6,500 nt of DNA from an uncultured Flavobacteriaceae bacterium (GTDB lineage Bacteria > Bacteroidota > Bacteroidia > Flavobacteriales > Flavobacteriaceae). A model generated the notes under the pieces. It saw only the letters and a list, made by a program, of their open reading frames with translations. It did no database searches and was not told where the DNA came from. Positions 6,301 to 6,500 of the stretch are shown here, piece after piece (positions within the stretch are counted from its first letter, which is position 1; every line of letters starts with the position of its first letter). The translations under genes and the position numbers were made by a program. The stretch lies in contig CALGUD010000136.1 of the NCBI GenBank assembly GCA_937901915.1, positions 1-6,500 on the forward strand, given 5' to 3'.

Positions 6301-6303
6301 TTG
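6283..6303. repeat. Hairpin with 8-bp stem
   Basis: CAAAACTG (6283-6290) and CAGTTTTG (6296-6303) are perfect reverse complements around the 5-nt loop TCAAG. No T-tract follows on either strand, so it is not an intrinsic terminator. It abuts a second hairpin with no spacer, an arrangement seen in REP-like palindromic repeats. Confidence 0.6.
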
Positions 6304-6323
6304 ACCTCTCCTAGAGGAGAGGT
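6304..6323. repeat. Second hairpin, GC-richer, 8-bp stem and 4-nt loop
   Basis: ACCTCTCC (6304-6311) and GGAGAGGT (6316-6323) are perfect reverse complements around TAGA. The stem is clearly more GC-rich than its surroundings. Similar CTCTCC/GGAGAG hairpins recur between genes in many Bacteroidota genomes as dispersed repeats; membership here is an inference. Confidence 0.6.
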
Positions 6324-6333
6324 AGAAGCGAAT

Positions 6334-6446
6334 ACATGGAAGAATGCCCAAAGGTATTTTTAAGGTTTAAGATGAAACTATTAAATAATAAGGACATTTT
6401 GGTTTTTGTCTTTGAGACAAACGAAACGAACAAAATACTTCCATGT
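6334..6446. repeat. Long-range inverted repeat enclosing a hairpin
   Basis: ACATGGAAG (6334-6342) pairs with CTTCCATGT (6438-6446). Just inside, GTATTTT (6354-6360) pairs with AAAATAC (6432-6438). The two stems share C6438, so they would stack with a bulge of about 12 nt on one side only. The enclosed 71 nt (6361-6431) contains the hairpin TTTGTCT (6405-6411) / AGACAAA (6415-6421). The nested arrangement suggests a folded RNA or the ends of a small repeat element; no function is known. Confidence 0.35.
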
Positions 6447-6500
6447 CCCGATAACTTCTAGAAACCGCAAGTTTTATAAAAAAATGCTGCAAAGCTTTAT

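Larger units (their letters stand above)
6164..6500. other. 337-bp intergenic region rich in inverted repeats
   Basis: No convincing gene is present. The part next to 6163 probably holds the promoter of the minus-strand hypothetical gene. From about 6230 to 6450 the DNA holds at least five inverted repeats: 6231-6256, 6240-6300, 6283-6303, 6304-6323, and a long-range one at 6334-6446 enclosing the hairpin 6405-6421. A 29-codon plus-strand frame runs from ATG 6372 to TAG 6459-6461, and another frame is open without an early ATG from 6385 to the window edge; neither is supported as a gene. The density of structure suggests a dispersed repeat, a mobile-element remnant or a non-coding RNA. Confidence 0.5.

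Noticed and set aside
6304..6323. Intrinsic terminator
   Set aside because: There is a good stem, but neither strand has a T-run after it and no gene ends nearby.
6230..6450. CRISPR array
   Set aside because: The repeats are inverted pairs of different sequence, not regularly spaced direct repeats.
1..6500. tRNA or rRNA genes, complete insertion sequence, defence-system genes
   Set aside because: I saw no cloverleaf, conserved rRNA segment, transposase, integrase, nuclease or reverse transcriptase motifs in any frame.

Overview
The window looks like ordinary chromosomal DNA from a Bacteroidota bacterium, most likely a member of the Flavobacteriales. It is AT-rich, its genes start without recognisable Shine-Dalgarno sequences but with A-rich leaders, and one promoter carries a good match to the Bacteroidota -7 box TAnnTTTG. 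It also encodes a 135-residue protein of a type I associate with Flavobacteriia.

Layout. Positions 1-94 are non-coding and hold a near-perfect palindrome. On the minus strand follow an exported esterase (771-2069) and, 73 bp downstream of it, a small lipoprotein with an FG-GAP-like calcium loop (95-697). These look like a two-gene cell-envelope unit. A 144-bp divergent gap leads to corA on the plus strand (2214-3293), a CorA-type Mg2+/Co2+ channel. Facing it is a minus-strand cysteine operon: serine O-acetyltransferase (4167-4958), then the CysM-type cysteine synthase (3290-4174), with an 8-nt start/stop overlap. A 120-bp divergent region (4959-5078) with a candidate -7 box and a 9-bp inverted repeat separates this operon from a plus-strand DUF2461 gene (5079-5759). 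That gene converges on a minus-strand conserved hypothetical gene (5756-6163). The last 337 bases (6164-6500) hold no convincing gene but are unusually rich in inverted repeats.

How the genes work together. The clearest unit is the last two steps of cysteine synthesis: serine is acetylated by the first protein, and O-acetylserine is converted by the second. The synthase has CysM hallmarks, and the acetyltransferase lacks the C-terminal isoleucine that CysE uses to dock into CysK. Both point to a pair working without the classical cysteine synthase complex. The esterase and lipoprotein probably act at the envelope, perhaps on an acetylated glycan. CorA, DUF2461 and the 135-aa protein have no visible functional link to their neighbours.

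I do not see a convincing new multi-gene system. The points most worth a second look are the structured, apparently repetitive right-hand intergenic region, the inverted repeat over the cysteine operon promoter, and the two convergent gene pairs that each share the same TTAA as overlapping stop codons.
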